A DNA stretch of 64,000 nucleotides. It comes from Pseudomonadales bacterium. GTDB lineage: Bacteria > Pseudomonadota > Gammaproteobacteria > Pseudomonadales > Azotimanducaceae. Below are positions 9,871-19,847 of this stretch, piece by piece. The stretch covers positions 1-64,000 of the forward strand of contig JASMJM010000066.1 of NCBI GenBank assembly GCA_030749725.1, given 5' to 3'. The position numbers and the translations under genes are program-made. Every line of letters begins with the position of its first letter. The stretch's first letter is position 1. Below the pieces are notes generated by a model. That model did no database searches, was not told where the DNA came from, and saw nothing but the letters and a program-made list of their open reading frames with translations.

Positions 9871-10622
9871 AATGTCTGTTTTCTCTTAAGATTGTCGTTG
9901 CCTGCAAATTCATAACAACCGTCTGTGCAGGTATCATCTTTCCAACTTACCGCCACACCGTTTGGGTAGCGCGTGTCTATTTCCGCGATTGCCCCAACCT
10001 TGTCATCCAAACCTACGGCTTCATAAACTTTGATGAATCGTTGCATCCTTTCAAATATGTCTTCTTTGCCAAGCTTCACAACAATCTGATTCTTTAGCTG
10101 CAACACCCACTCTCCTCTGTCTTCCAGAGTTAACCTCTGTATCGCGAGGCCAGTCTTCTGCAACGCTTTGTTTAGTTGCTGGTACTGCGACATGACAACT
10201 CTCTCAGCACCCGGTGGTCCGTTCAGATCAGGTAGCTTTGTTCCAACGTACAGTTGAGTGTTGAATACCTCTCCTTCACCATTCAGAAAGTTGTCGGCAC
10301 GCCACTTGGCTACAGCCTTCTGTTTAACAACCCGCACCTTCAGCACATCCGGCCAAACCTTCTTAACGTTGACGTGATGTATCCAACCCATCTCTTCCAG
10401 AACCGGCTTCAGGTCTCTAATGGAGGCACTGCTCAGATCCTCGGCAGACAGTTCTCTCCTTACCACTGCCAGCTCCCGGTCATCCAAATCCCCTTCGACG
10501 TCCACATACACGACGGGAGCACTTAACATGCTGTCAAACAGAGAAGCGCCGACGCTGCCAATAGCGAGGCAGAGGATTCCCGAAAATAACAGCAGCGATA
10601 TTCTTGGTGCGATTCTCTTCAT
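9867..10622 (-). CDS. ftsQ: FtsQ, divisome POTRA-domain protein
   Basis: Bitopic membrane protein that links the FtsBL complex to the early divisome. The 251-residue protein has a short cytoplasmic tail, one membrane segment (about residues 10-30), a POTRA domain (from about VVYVDVEGDLDDRELAVVRREL) and the beta domain with the motif NGEGEVFN. It lies 11 bp after murC and overlaps ftsA. The ddl gene, which normally separates murC from ftsQ, is absent. Confidence 0.95.
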   Translation of the reverse strand: MKRIAPRISLLLFSGILCLAIGSVGASLFDSMLSAPVVYVDVEGDLDDRELAVVRRELSAEDLSSASIRDLKPVLEEMGWIHHVNVKKVWPDVLKVRVVKQKAVAKWRADNFLNGEGEVFNTQLYVGTKLPDLNGPPGAERVVMSQYQQLNKALQKTGLAIQRLTLEDRGEWVLQLKNQIVVKLGKEDIFERMQRFIKVYEAVGLDDKVGAIAEIDTRYPNGVAVSWKDDTCTDGCYEFAGNDNLKRKQTL

Positions 10623-10633
10623 TCTCTGTTACC

Positions 10634-12073
10634 TCACACTTTCCGGTTAACCCAGAGCTGGCCTAGATTCATTGCCAGTTTGCCGGTGTCGCCAGCTCCC
10701 TGAGTAAGCACGATATCTCCCTGCTTGACGATATCTGCCAACACACTAGGAACTGATTCGATTGTGCTGACATGAATTGGATCCACTAGCCCCCGCTGTC
10801 GGATACTCCTGCACAGGTGTCTGCTGTCAGCGCCGGCTATTTTCGCCTCACCGGCCGCATAGACATCCAGCAGAACCAACAGGTCCACTTTCGACAATAC
10901 ATCCACAAAGTCTTCGTACAGGTCATGTGTCCGTGTAAACCGGTGCGGTTGATAGACCATCACTAATCGGTTGTCGGGCCAACCCTCTCGCACTGCATCG
11001 ATGGTCGCCATGACTTCGCTTGGATGGTGACCGTAGTCGTCCACTAAGATAAATTGGCCACTGTCGCAACTAAAACATCCATGCAATTCGAATCTTCTGC
11101 CAACTCCTTGAAAACTCTCCAGCCCTTTCGTTATCGCCTCATCGTTCAGTCCTTCATCTGACGCGACTGCGACGGCAGCCAATGCGTTTAGCACATTGTG
11201 CCTTCCAGGCATGTTGAGTGTGATGGTAAGGTCTGATTGATTGCTGCGACGCACCTCAAAACTTGTGGTCGTACGCACCTGCTCCACATGGTGAGCCCTG
11301 ATGTCCGCAGACTCGTCAAATCCGTAGGTGATAATCGCCCTCTGCAGCTCGGGTAGAATCTCTCTGATAACCGGATCGTCAATACAGGCGATTACGATTC
11401 CATAGAATGGCAGATTGTGTACAAATTCAACGAATGCCTGCTTCAGCTTAGTGAAGCTTCCTTCATAATTAGACAGATGATCGGTGTCGATATTTGTGAG
11501 GATGGCGACCATCGGCTGCAGATGCAAAAACGAAGCATCGCTTTCATCCGCTTCTGCGACCATATAGCGGCTGGCACCCAGCTTACCGTTTGTTTCAGCA
11601 CTGTTTAGCAGTCCGCCAATGATGAAGGTTGGATCCAGTCCCCCCTGAGCGAGTACCGATGCGATAAGGCTGGTCGTGGTGGTCTTGCCGTGAGTGCCTG
11701 CCACTGCTATGCCATGGCGATAGCGCATCAGTTCCGATAGCATTTCCGCGCGTCTAACGACGGGGATGCGCTGTTGCCGGGCTGCTGCTACTTCCGCATT
11801 ATCCTTTTGTATCGCACTGGACACGACCACTACATCAGAGTCAGTAATATTGTCAGCATGATGACCAAGGTGAACGACAGCTCCTAAATCCACCAACCGT
11901 TTCGTGGTTGGATTCTCTGCAAGATCGGAACCTGAGACTTTGTATCCCTGATTGAGCAACACTTCAGCAATCCCGCACATGCCCGCTCCGCCAATTCCTA
12001 CAAAGTGGATTCGGCTTATTCTGCGCATCTCGGGTATTTCAACCACACCGCTATTATGCTGTTTACGTCCCAT
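10634..12073 (-). CDS. murC: MurC, UDP-N-acetylmuramate-L-alanine ligase
   Basis: Cytoplasmic ATP-dependent ligase that adds L-alanine to UDP-MurNAc. 479 residues, complete: N-terminal Rossmann segment [18 protein letters not shown]-loop GTHGKTTTT at 126-134, the EADESDASF segment, and the C-terminal DDYGHHPSE and QPHRFTRT motifs. Its ATG overlaps the ftsW stop (ATGA, 12071-12075), which shows that murG, usually found between them, was not recently cut out of a noisy junction. An internal ATG at 12028 (MRRISRIHF) is a plausible alternative start. Confidence 0.98.
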   Translation of the reverse strand: MGRKQHNSGVVEIPEMRRISRIHFVGIGGAGMCGIAEVLLNQGYKVSGSDLAENPTTKRLVDLGAVVHLGHHADNITDSDVVVVSSAIQKDNAEVAAARQQRIPVVRRAEMLSELMRYRHGIAVAGTHGKTTTTSLIASVLAQGGLDPTFIIGGLLNSAETNGKLGASRYMVAEADESDASFLHLQPMVAILTNIDTDHLSNYEGSFTKLKQAFVEFVHNLPFYGIVIACIDDPVIREILPELQRAIITYGFDESADIRAHHVEQVRTTTSFEVRRSNQSDLTITLNMPGRHNVLNALAAVAVASDEGLNDEAITKGLESFQGVGRRFELHGCFSCDSGQFILVDDYGHHPSEVMATIDAVREGWPDNRLVMVYQPHRFTRTHDLYEDFVDVLSKVDLLVLLDVYAAGEAKIAGADSRHLCRSIRQRGLVDPIHVSTIESVPSVLADIVKQGDIVLTQGAGDTGKLAMNLGQLWVNRKV

Positions 12074-13245
12074 CAGTGAATTGAACCTTTGTGCAACGCT
12101 TCGTTTCTGTTTTCATAATCAATTCGAAGCAGAATCGCGATTAATATGCTGCAGACAACCAGACTGTTGCCGCCGTAGCTGATAAAAGGCAGCGTCAATC
12201 CTTTGGTGGGAAGCAAACCGAGATTGACACCGATATTTATGATGATCTGACTGCTCAACAGAAGCGCTATCCCATAAGCTAACAAGCCGGTGAATTCCTC
12301 CCCGTTTTCATGCGCTCTCTTGCCTATCCACAAGGCACGGCAAATCAAACACACGAACAGGGCAATCACAACAATGGCGCCAACAGCACCCAATTCCTCA
12401 GCGAGAATTGAAAACAGAAAATCAGTATGCGCTTCCGGCAGGAAGAACAGTTTCTGAATACTGTTTCCCAGACCCAATCCAAACCACTCTCCCCGCCCGA
12501 ATGCAATCAGGGCCTGAGTCAGCTGGTATCCACTGGTGTATTGATGTTCCCAGGGATCGGCAAACGTGATCAATCTCTGCAGCCGATAAGGCTGCCAGAT
12601 CGCGATGCAACTCACCGTGAGTGAACTCAAGGTGATCACCGGCAGAAACTGGTGCAGAGGCACGCCCGCCAAAAAGATCAACCCCAATACAGACACGGTG
12701 ATAACAACCACTGCGCCAAAGTCAGGTTCCATTAACAACAGGACCACCACAGCCGCGAGAAGAACAATAGGTTTGGCAACGCCAAGCCACTGGTTCAGCA
12801 ACTGCTCCTTGGTGCGCACCAAATAAGCCGACACATATATGATGATAAACAGCTTAACGAATTCGGAACTCTGGATTGAAAACGAGCCCAGGGATATCCA
12901 TCGAATGCTGCCATTCACTTCCCTGCCTATGCCCGGAATAAGAACTACAAGTAACAGCGCAAAGGTCACAGTCAGCAATAGCCAGTCCATTTCCTGCCAG
13001 AAGCGAATCGGAACCAGCAAGGTGGAGCAGGCAATCCCTAAGCCAACAGCAACAAAGACCATGTGTTTTGCCAGCAGATAAAAGGGGCTTCCATACATTC
13101 TGTTGGAGATATCACTTGAGGCCGACGCCACCATCACTACGCCGATCGTTGTCAGAATCACGACGATGATCAACAGGAACAGATCAACAGGACAGCGAAT
13201 TCCATCTCGCCGTCTGATTGCCATGTCCCTCACCTGAGTCTTCAA
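12073..13245 (-). CDS. ftsW: FtsW, septal peptidoglycan glycosyltransferase (SEDS)
   Basis: Ten-helix SEDS protein that polymerises lipid II at the septum together with FtsI. The 390-residue length is typical. Family landmarks are visible: the [17 protein letters not shown] loop with its conserved Ser and Glu, [12 protein letters not shown] with the catalytic-region Asp, [11 protein letters not shown], and the C-terminal [13 protein letters not shown]. It overlaps murC by 4 bp at its 3' end and starts 12 bp after murD. Confidence 0.98.
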   Translation of the reverse strand: MKTQVRDMAIRRRDGIRCPVDLFLLIIVVILTTIGVVMVASASSDISNRMYGSPFYLLAKHMVFVAVGLGIACSTLLVPIRFWQEMDWLLLTVTFALLLVVLIPGIGREVNGSIRWISLGSFSIQSSEFVKLFIIIYVSAYLVRTKEQLLNQWLGVAKPIVLLAAVVVLLLMEPDFGAVVVITVSVLGLIFLAGVPLHQFLPVITLSSLTVSCIAIWQPYRLQRLITFADPWEHQYTSGYQLTQALIAFGRGEWFGLGLGNSIQKLFFLPEAHTDFLFSILAEELGAVGAIVVIALFVCLICRALWIGKRAHENGEEFTGLLAYGIALLLSSQIIINIGVNLGLLPTKGLTLPFISYGGNSLVVCSILIAILLRIDYENRNEALHKGSIH

Positions 13246-13256
13246 TTGCTGTGCCC

Positions 13257-14591
13257 CTATCCGTATTCAGCTATCAGCTTCTTGTACAAATTCCCACGCT
13301 GTTCGAAATTGTCGAACATGTCCAGGCTCGAACAAGCAGGTGACAGTAGGACCATATCGCCCTTGTTAGATTGCTGGACAGAAAGCTCCACAGCCTCGGT
13401 CAGGTCCGCTACTCTATCTACCGGCACCACGCCTTGTAATACGGCGTCAATGGCGTCGGCATCCTGACCCATCAGTATGGCGCTTCGTACATGAGCCTTA
13501 ACCGGATCCCTCAACGGTGCAAAGTCCGCACCCTTCGCCACACCTCCCGCTATCAGAATGATTTTTCCTGCACTGGTCTCTCCCAGACCTTTAATCGCCG
13601 CTACGGTTGCACCCACATTGGTCGCTTTTGAATCATCGAAGAAGTCAACTCCATCGATGCAGGCAACCCATTCACACCGATGCGCCAGACCGGCGAACCC
13701 GGTCAGCGTCTCCAGCATGCCCTCGAGGGGAAAGTCCGCTGCCAATCCGATCGCCAGACTTGCCAGAGCATTCAGGTAATTGTGCATTCCCTTGATCTTC
13801 AGGTCTTCAGCACGCAGCAGGGGTTTTGTTCCCCACGTCAGATAGGTTTGGCCACTCCGGCCTGTCAAGCCCAGTTCGTATTCAGAGGTGGGAGCACTTG
13901 TGCCGAAACTCCATGTGGATGTATCCGGGAGACCAAACTCGAATACCTGGTCTCGGTTTATGACTGCCCTCTCACATCCCTCGAAAATCCTGCCCTTGGT
14001 CCCATAGTAATGATCCTGACTCGCGTACCTGTCGAGGTGATCGGGGCTCAGGTTGAGAACCACAGCAATCTGCGCATGCAGTGCCTCAACTGTCTCCAGT
14101 TGAAAACTAGATATTTCCAGCACATACAAGTCATGATCGGATGACAAGAGGTCCAGTGCGGGAAGTCCCAGGTTACCGCCAACACCTGTGTCTCTGCCAC
14201 TGTCCAGTGCCATCTGCCCTACCATGGTGGTCACGGTACTCTTACCGTTCGAACCGGTGATGGCAATCACGGGCTTCGCCACGACTCTGCTGAATATTTC
14301 GATGTCGCCGCTTACCTTAATGCCGGCCGCCACTGCGTTCTGGATCTCAGGCGTACTGAGGGGCACTCCTGGACTGACGACGATTTCATCTGCGCTGAGC
14401 AACATCTTCTGATTCAGTTTGCCGGTGCTCACGGTCACCGCAGGGAACTCCTGTTTGAATTGTGCCAGCAATAGCGGGGATCTATCCTGATCCAAAACTT
14501 CGAACGGGACTGCCTGTGACGAAAAGTAACGTGCACAGGAATAACCGGTTTTCCCCAGACCAACAATCACCTTCTTACTCCCGCTTACCAT
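13257..14591 (-). CDS. murD: MurD, UDP-N-acetylmuramoylalanine-D-glutamate ligase
   Basis: Adds D-glutamate to UDP-MurNAc-L-Ala in the cytoplasm. 444 residues with P-loop TGSNGKST at 112-119, the LEISSFQLE motif, NLSPDHLDRY, and the C-terminal FFDDSKATN and LLSPACSSLDMF segments. It starts 16 bp after the end of murE; the murF and mraY genes that usually lie between them are missing, with no remnant in the 16-bp gap. Confidence 0.98.
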   Translation of the reverse strand: MVSGSKKVIVGLGKTGYSCARYFSSQAVPFEVLDQDRSPLLLAQFKQEFPAVTVSTGKLNQKMLLSADEIVVSPGVPLSTPEIQNAVAAGIKVSGDIEIFSRVVAKPVIAITGSNGKSTVTTMVGQMALDSGRDTGVGGNLGLPALDLLSSDHDLYVLEISSFQLETVEALHAQIAVVLNLSPDHLDRYASQDHYYGTKGRIFEGCERAVINRDQVFEFGLPDTSTWSFGTSAPTSEYELGLTGRSGQTYLTWGTKPLLRAEDLKIKGMHNYLNALASLAIGLAADFPLEGMLETLTGFAGLAHRCEWVACIDGVDFFDDSKATNVGATVAAIKGLGETSAGKIILIAGGVAKGADFAPLRDPVKAHVRSAILMGQDADAIDAVLQGVVPVDRVADLTEAVELSVQQSNKGDMVLLSPACSSLDMFDNFEQRGNLYKKLIAEYG

Positions 14592-14607
14592 CTCACTAAC
14601 AAAACCA

Positions 14608-16086
14608 CTATGCTCTTTGAGATCCTAACGCTATCTCTACCTGTTCATAATCACTGAAAGGTCTCTTGACGCCGGCTACCTCCTGATAATCCTCATGTCC
14701 CTTGCCGGCAATGAGAACCACATCGTTGACATCGGCTGCATGGATTGCGTACTCAATCGCTCTGGATCGATCCGAATCCACATGTACTTTGTCTGGTTCA
14801 GCGACACCCTCCATGATCTCGTCCATGATCCCTTCAGAGTCTTCCCGGCGGGGATTGTCATCGGTCAAGACGATGTGATCTGACAACCTGGCTGCTATTC
14901 CACCCATCTCCGGCCGTTTTCCCCTGTCTCTGTCTCCACCGCAGCCAAATACGCACCACAATTCACCAGTGCAATGTTCACGAAGCGCCAGCAGAGCTTG
15001 CTCCAATGCATCAGGTGTGTGGGCAAAATCTATGACTACTGTGGCACGGTCGGGATGGTCGATTCGGTCCATCCTGCCCCTTATGTTCTTTATGTCCGAC
15101 ATGGTTGACAGAATGTATTCCAGCGTGTTGCCCTCGGTGCCCAGCACACACAGTACAGCCAACAGATTGCTTAAGTTGAACCTGCCGTACAGCGACGACT
15201 CTAGCCAACCACTCCCCCAGGGAGTCGTAACGTGCGAAGACATTCCCTTCTCATGAAAGCTCATGTCTTCACAGAAAACGTCTGCACCCTTGTCCTCAAG
15301 GCTATAGCATATTCTATTGATCTTTTCGGGCAGGGATTTCTGAAGCTCAAGCCCAAAAGGATCGTCGATATTCAAAACTGCCGACTCAACACTCGGCATC
15401 TCAAACAGGATTCGCTTGCTTGATTTGTACTGCAACAGATCACCGTGGTAATCCAGATGGTCTCTGGTCAAGTTTGTCAGAACGGCAATCTTTACGTCAG
15501 TACCGTTCAGCCGCCCCTGAACTAATCCGTGTGAAGATGCTTCAATCGCAACTGCCTCGGCTTGCTGCAGGTTGATCTCAGACAGAAACTGCTGCATCCG
15601 AATGGCATCCGGCGTGGTCAGACCGAATGGCGTTAGATCGGGGGGCACGCCATACCCCAGGGTCCCGATGACCCCACACTTTGTGCCAAGGACTGTCAGC
15701 GACGTGGCAATGAAGTGACTGCAGGAGCTCTTGCCGTTGGTACCGGTTACGGCAATAACGTCCATCTTCCTTGAAGGATCGTCAAAGAATCGACTGGCTA
15801 TCTCGCCTGATCTGGCAGTCAGCTCTTCCACTTCGATCATGGGAACCGAGCGTTTGACTAAGTTCTCTTTCCAACCGGATTCATACAAAACGGCAGCAGC
15901 CCCACTTGCCACGGCCGCATCGATATAGTGGCGCCCGTCTGTTTCAGAGCCCGGCACAGCCAGAAATAACTCACCCTCCTGAACCAATCGGCTGTCCTGC
16001 TGGATGCCATTGATCGTCACATCTTCCTCGTTAACGAAGCCGGGCAGAATCTGACTGATTTTCTTTTCAACCCGTTTGACCTGCAT
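14608..16086 (-). CDS. murE: MurE, UDP-MurNAc-tripeptide ligase (meso-diaminopimelate type)
   Basis: Adds the third amino acid to UDP-MurNAc-L-Ala-D-Glu. 492 residues, complete, with P-loop TGTNGKSS at 114-121, the NLTRDHLDYHG segment and the DDNPRRED motif that marks meso-diaminopimelate specificity (DNPR). It begins 2 bp before the ftsI stop region ends (3-bp spacing), consistent with one operon. Downstream the cluster jumps directly to murD. Confidence 0.98.
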   Translation of the reverse strand: MQVKRVEKKISQILPGFVNEEDVTINGIQQDSRLVQEGELFLAVPGSETDGRHYIDAAVASGAAAVLYESGWKENLVKRSVPMIEVEELTARSGEIASRFFDDPSRKMDVIAVTGTNGKSSCSHFIATSLTVLGTKCGVIGTLGYGVPPDLTPFGLTTPDAIRMQQFLSEINLQQAEAVAIEASSHGLVQGRLNGTDVKIAVLTNLTRDHLDYHGDLLQYKSSKRILFEMPSVESAVLNIDDPFGLELQKSLPEKINRICYSLEDKGADVFCEDMSFHEKGMSSHVTTPWGSGWLESSLYGRFNLSNLLAVLCVLGTEGNTLEYILSTMSDIKNIRGRMDRIDHPDRATVVIDFAHTPDALEQALLALREHCTGELWCVFGCGGDRDRGKRPEMGGIAARLSDHIVLTDDNPRREDSEGIMDEIMEGVAEPDKVHVDSDRSRAIEYAIHAADVNDVVLIAGKGHEDYQEVAGVKRPFSDYEQVEIALGSQRA

Positions 16087-16088
16087 GG

Positions 16089-17756
16089 CTAAGCCGCCTT
16101 CTTGAAATCGTCAGGAGGCACGTTTAGCAGCCGCAGCGCACCTGCCATGACTCTCGAAAAAACAGGGGCTGCGATGGAACCGCCACCAAACTCATCGCTT
16201 TTTGGGTCGTTGATGAGTACAACGGCAACCAGTCTTGGATGCTCTACCGGCGTTACACCTACAAAGAACGCCAAATGGTGATCGGTGACATAGCCGCTGG
16301 AGCCAACTTTTCTGACCGTACCGGTCTTACCGGCTACCGTGTATGAGTCCACCTTTGCCCTGCGCCCAGTGCCCTCGGTAACGACCCGCTTGAGTATCTG
16401 GAGCACTTGCGCGGCCACCTTCTCATCCAACACGCGCTGTGTTTGGCGCACGGATCTCTTCACGAGTGAGATCTGTTTCTTGACGCCACCACTGGCAATC
16501 ACCAGGTATGCTCTGGCGAGTTGAAGTGGTGTCACGCTCAACCCATATCCATAGGCGAACGTGGCTCTTTCTATATCGTTCCAGTTTCTTCGGTTGGGCA
16601 GGTAACCGGCACTTTCCCCGGGAAAGCCTGCACCGGTAGTCTCACCCAAACCCAACTCGTGGAACATATTCCACATATCCTGTTCGTTGAGGCTCAACGC
16701 GATTTTGGTGATCCCCACCTGGCTCGATTTGGAGATCACGGAAGCCACATCCAGAACGCCGAGGTTGCTGGGATCACTGATCATCTTGTTGTTCACTCGG
16801 ATGGGTGCAGTGTCGATCTTGGTGTGGGGTGTATATTTTCCTGACTGCAAGGCGACCGCCAAGGTGAACGGCTTGACGGTAGAACCCGGTTCAAACAGAT
16901 CGATCACTGCCCTGTTGCGAACGAATGCGGCTTCCAGGCTGGATCGATCGTTCGGATTGAAAGAGGGTTGATTCACCATCGCCAATACTTCCCCATTTTC
17001 CACGTCCAGAATGACAATGGATCCTGACTCGGCTTTGTATCTCTGCATGGCCGTCTTCAATTCTCGATAGGCGTGGTACTGGACTCTCAGATCCAGACTT
17101 AGCGCTAGTGTCCGTCCTGCCTCAGCGTCCTCAAGTGGCTTGATGTCTCTAACAATCTGGCCATACCGGTTCTTCAACACCTTTTTCTTGCCGGGAGTTC
17201 CGCGCAGCCAATCGTCAAACGCCAATTCAAGTCCCTCTTGGCCTTCATCATCTATGTTCGTAAAGCCGAGCACTTGTGCTGCGACCTCTCCAGCCGGATA
17301 GAATCTGTGATACTCGCGTTGCACGTACACGCCAGCAACCGCCAACGAGAGGATCTTGTCTACTTGCAGAGGCGGTAGATGTCGCCTGAGATATATAAAG
17401 TCTCTGTCCTGGTTCAGTAGAAGTCTGTTCTCAAATGTCGCAACTTCCACCCCCAGAGAGAGGGCCAGCGCAGCAAGGTCGTCTTCGGACTTGATCAGTT
17501 CCTTGGGATCTGCCCATACTGATCCCACCGGACTGCTTATCGCCAGGGGTTTTCCCTGCCTGTCCTGAATCATGCCTCGATGAGCGAAGATTTTCTCAGT
17601 TCGCACGGTTCGGGCATCTCCCTGGCCCTGCAGAAAATCGCGTTTAACTGTATGCAGCATTAGTACGCGGGCGATCAGGACCCCACACAGCAGGACCAGA
17701 GCCACACGAACCAAGTGGTATCTGAACAGATTTATGCTAGTGGTTTGTTTGCCCAA
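16089..17756 (-). CDS. ftsI: FtsI (PBP3), septal peptidoglycan transpeptidase
   Basis: Class B penicillin-binding protein of the divisome. 555 residues with one N-terminal membrane segment (about 13-33), a pedestal domain (FAHRGMIQDRQGKPLA), and the transpeptidase domain: catalytic S292 in STVK, the second motif SSQ at 344-346 (commonly SSN), and KTGT at 477-480. The Gln in the second motif is a substitution from the commonest form, but the enzyme otherwise looks intact. It acts in the periplasm with FtsW, encoded three genes downstream. Confidence 0.97.
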   Translation of the reverse strand: MGKQTTSINLFRYHLVRVALVLLCGVLIARVLMLHTVKRDFLQGQGDARTVRTEKIFAHRGMIQDRQGKPLAISSPVGSVWADPKELIKSEDDLAALALSLGVEVATFENRLLLNQDRDFIYLRRHLPPLQVDKILSLAVAGVYVQREYHRFYPAGEVAAQVLGFTNIDDEGQEGLELAFDDWLRGTPGKKKVLKNRYGQIVRDIKPLEDAEAGRTLALSLDLRVQYHAYRELKTAMQRYKAESGSIVILDVENGEVLAMVNQPSFNPNDRSSLEAAFVRNRAVIDLFEPGSTVKPFTLAVALQSGKYTPHTKIDTAPIRVNNKMISDPSNLGVLDVASVISKSSQVGITKIALSLNEQDMWNMFHELGLGETTGAGFPGESAGYLPNRRNWNDIERATFAYGYGLSVTPLQLARAYLVIASGGVKKQISLVKRSVRQTQRVLDEKVAAQVLQILKRVVTEGTGRRAKVDSYTVAGKTGTVRKVGSSGYVTDHHLAFFVGVTPVEHPRLVAVVLINDPKSDEFGGGSIAAPVFSRVMAGALRLLNVPPDDFKKAA

Positions 17757-17802
17757 TTATGGTAGTCCTGAATGATTCGAATGCTGAATATTCATCAAGC
17801 GT

Positions 17803-18129
17803 TCACCTACTGTCCTTAGCGTATTCCACCAGGATGACATCACCTGCCGCCGGGGTCTTCATTGCCAGGCGTGACTCGGACAGATTCTCTACGCGGCTGT
17901 ATTCAGACCAAGCGCTCTGCTCGAGCAGCAGCTTCTCATACTCACTCGCCAGCACGTCCTTGTGTTTCTGAAGGTCCTGCAATTGGCTATACAACTGACG
18001 ATTTAAATGAGTCACATAGATAACGCTCAATGCAGATCCAACCGTCAGAACCAAGGCAACCAGAGTCAGGACAATGGAACGCTGCAGCATCCATCTAAAC
18101 AGCTCCACCAAGATCGATCCCTTGAGCAT
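17803..18129 (-). CDS. ftsL: FtsL, divisome coiled-coil protein
   Basis: 108-residue bitopic protein: a short cytoplasmic N-terminus, one membrane helix (about residues 16-40, rich in Leu, Val and Ala), then a periplasmic coiled coil (LNRQLYSQLQDLQKHKDVLASEYEKL; shown here only by its start and end in family comparison). Its size and place between rsmH and ftsI are standard. It works with FtsB and FtsQ to activate FtsWI. Confidence 0.92.
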   Translation of the reverse strand: MLKGSILVELFRWMLQRSIVLTLVALVLTVGSALSVIYVTHLNRQLYSQLQDLQKHKDVLASEYEKLLLEQSAWSEYSRVENLSESRLAMKTPAAGDVILVEYAKDSR

Positions 18130-18152
18130 TGCTCAGCCTTCTATCAAGTCTG

Positions 18153-19076
18153 TCACACGATCTTCTCTGCTACTCTCATCACTGCACTTCGCGCGCGTAT
18201 GTTGACTGCGATCTCTTCTCGACTCGCTCTGATGGCCTTACCGATGTGCTTTAGCTTCCTGCTTAACTGCGCATCTCGGACGGGTAACCGCGCGGGAAAG
18301 GGATCACCCCTGTGATGATCACGGATGAAGCGTTTTACAATGCGGTCTTCCAGGGACTGAAAACTGATAACGACCAGCCTGCCGCCCTTGTTCAATTGTT
18401 GCAGCGCTGCCTGCAGACATTTCTCGAGATCGCCGAGTTCATTGTTGATGAATATTCTGATCGCCTGAAAACTCCGGGTGGCCGGATGCTTCTTCCTCTC
18501 CCGCGTTGGCACCGCCTCTTCGATAATTCTGACCAACTGGCCGGTAGTTTCGATCGGTGCATCTATGCGGCTGCGGACGACAGTGCGTGCGATGCGTCGG
18601 GAGAACTTCTCTTCGCCGTATTTCCATATAACGTCAGCCAGTTGCCCCTCTTTCACGCTGGCCAGCCACTCGGCTGCCGTCACACCACTGGATTGGTTCA
18701 TCCTCATGTCCAGAGGACCGTCGTGCTCAAAACTGAATCCGCGCTGGCCATTTTCCAACTGTGGCGAAGAGACACCCAGATCCATCAACACACCGCTCAG
18801 TGGACCGAGGCCTACCTGCGACGCGTGTTCCTTCAGATCCGCAAAGGAACCATGCACTGCAGTCACTCGACCGTCAGACCCGTACAGCCTGTTGGCATGC
18901 TCGATTGCCTGCAGATCCTTATCAATCACCAGTAACCGCCCCTGCGGATTCAAGAACTCCAGAATCGCTTCTGTATGACCACCACGACCGTAGGTACAGT
19001 CAACATATTCGCCGTCTGCATCTCGCACCAGCGCCTGCACCGACTCCTTCTGCAACACTGCTCTGTGAGCTTCCAT
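18153..19076 (-). CDS. rsmH: RsmH, 16S rRNA m4C1402 N4-methyltransferase
   Basis: SAM-dependent methyltransferase (MraW) that modifies C1402 of 16S rRNA in the decoding centre. 307 residues with the SAM-binding YGRGGHTEAIL motif near residue 30, GVLMDLGVSSPQL, DMRMNQ and the C-terminal ISFQSLEDRIVKRFI. The partner enzyme RsmI, which 2'-O-methylates the same nucleotide, is encoded nearby at 20378-21217. Second gene of the dcw operon. Confidence 0.98.
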   Translation of the reverse strand: MEAHRAVLQKESVQALVRDADGEYVDCTYGRGGHTEAILEFLNPQGRLLVIDKDLQAIEHANRLYGSDGRVTAVHGSFADLKEHASQVGLGPLSGVLMDLGVSSPQLENGQRGFSFEHDGPLDMRMNQSSGVTAAEWLASVKEGQLADVIWKYGEEKFSRRIARTVVRSRIDAPIETTGQLVRIIEEAVPTRERKKHPATRSFQAIRIFINNELGDLEKCLQAALQQLNKGGRLVVISFQSLEDRIVKRFIRDHHRGDPFPARLPVRDAQLSRKLKHIGKAIRASREEIAVNIRARSAVMRVAEKIV

Positions 19077-19108
19077 CGCCCTATCAGAACACCCAGTCCA
19101 TGGAACTC

Positions 19109-19561
19109 TTACAGAGACAACGAGCGCAGTTCAGCGGGTATCTCCAACTCGGCCTGGTCTTCCAGCCAGCTCTCCCTGCGCTCCAACCAATAGGCTTCAC
19201 TCCACAGTTCCAACTTGCCTCCTTGTCCCAACATCACGACCTTCTTTTCCAACCTGGCATACTCCCGTAGCGGTATCGGCAGCAAGATTCTGCCGCTGCC
19301 ATCCATTACAATATCTGTGGCATGACCTATCAGCAGTCGCTGCACCCGTCGCGCAGCCGGATTAAAACTTGGCAAAGCTTCAACTTTTCGTTCAATATCT
19401 TCCCATTGGGGTAGTGGATAGATCAGCAAACACCGTTCATCGGTATCGATGGTGACGACGATCTGACCATCACAGTGCTCAGCGAGGCGGTCACGGTAGC
19501 GAGTCGGAATCGCTAGCCTCCCCTTGGCATCCAGATTGATAGCACTAACACCACGAAACAT
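19109..19561 (-). CDS. mraZ: MraZ, dcw-cluster transcriptional regulator
   Basis: 150-residue AbrB-like DNA-binding protein with the two SpoVT/AbrB-type halves characteristic of MraZ (INLDAKGRLAIPTRYRD and IVMDGSGRILLPIPLREYA). In Escherichia coli it represses its own dcw promoter through direct repeats spaced 10 bp apart, and such a box is present just upstream at 19586-19619. First gene of the cluster. Confidence 0.98.
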   Translation of the reverse strand: MFRGVSAINLDAKGRLAIPTRYRDRLAEHCDGQIVVTIDTDERCLLIYPLPQWEDIERKVEALPSFNPAARRVQRLLIGHATDIVMDGSGRILLPIPLREYARLEKKVVMLGQGGKLELWSEAYWLERRESWLEDQAELEIPAELRSLSL

Positions 19562-19585
19562 GATTGATCCACTAACGCCTAATCA

Positions 19586-19619
19586 CCACAAATCGACACT
19601 TATTCCCACTTTTTCTCAC
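19586..19619 (-). promoter_or_regulatory. MraZ box: four GTGnn repeats at 10-bp spacing
   Basis: On the minus strand the units are GTGAGAAAAA, GTGGGAATAA, GTGTCGATTT and GTGG, each starting exactly 10 bp after the last. This matches the known MraZ operator design of TGGG-like repeats, one per helical turn. It lies between the predicted -10 element and the mraZ start, so binding would block transcription initiation or early elongation. Confidence 0.8.
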
Positions 19620-19626
19620 GTGACAC

Positions 19627-19655
19627 TGTATAAGCGGTCAACCTTGAATAGTCAA
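19627..19655 (-). promoter_or_regulatory. Sigma-70 promoter of the dcw operon
   Basis: Minus strand: TTGACT (19650-19655), a 17-bp spacer, then TATACA (19627-19632). Both hexamers are near consensus and the spacing is ideal. Transcription would start at about 19620, at the edge of the MraZ box. The AT-rich stretch 19656-19847 upstream shows no gene and may include an UP-like element. Confidence 0.8.
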
Positions 19656-19847
19656 GAGACTTTGAATTCGATTTCAGCTCGATTTGTCGTTAAAACACAA
19701 TAACTTAGGACGCTCTTGGAAACTGTTTCGCAGAAAAGGTCAGAAAGAGCTTGAATACAAAAAGATAAAGAGAAAAGTTAAAGTAATTTCTTAGATATTG
19801 AAGTTTTTAGAATCATTTCTTATAAAACTACGAATATATATAACAAA

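Noticed and set aside
16710-16730. FtsI inactive because the second motif is SSQ rather than SSN
   Set aside because: The catalytic STVK and KTGT motifs are intact and the change is mild; not enough to claim loss of function.
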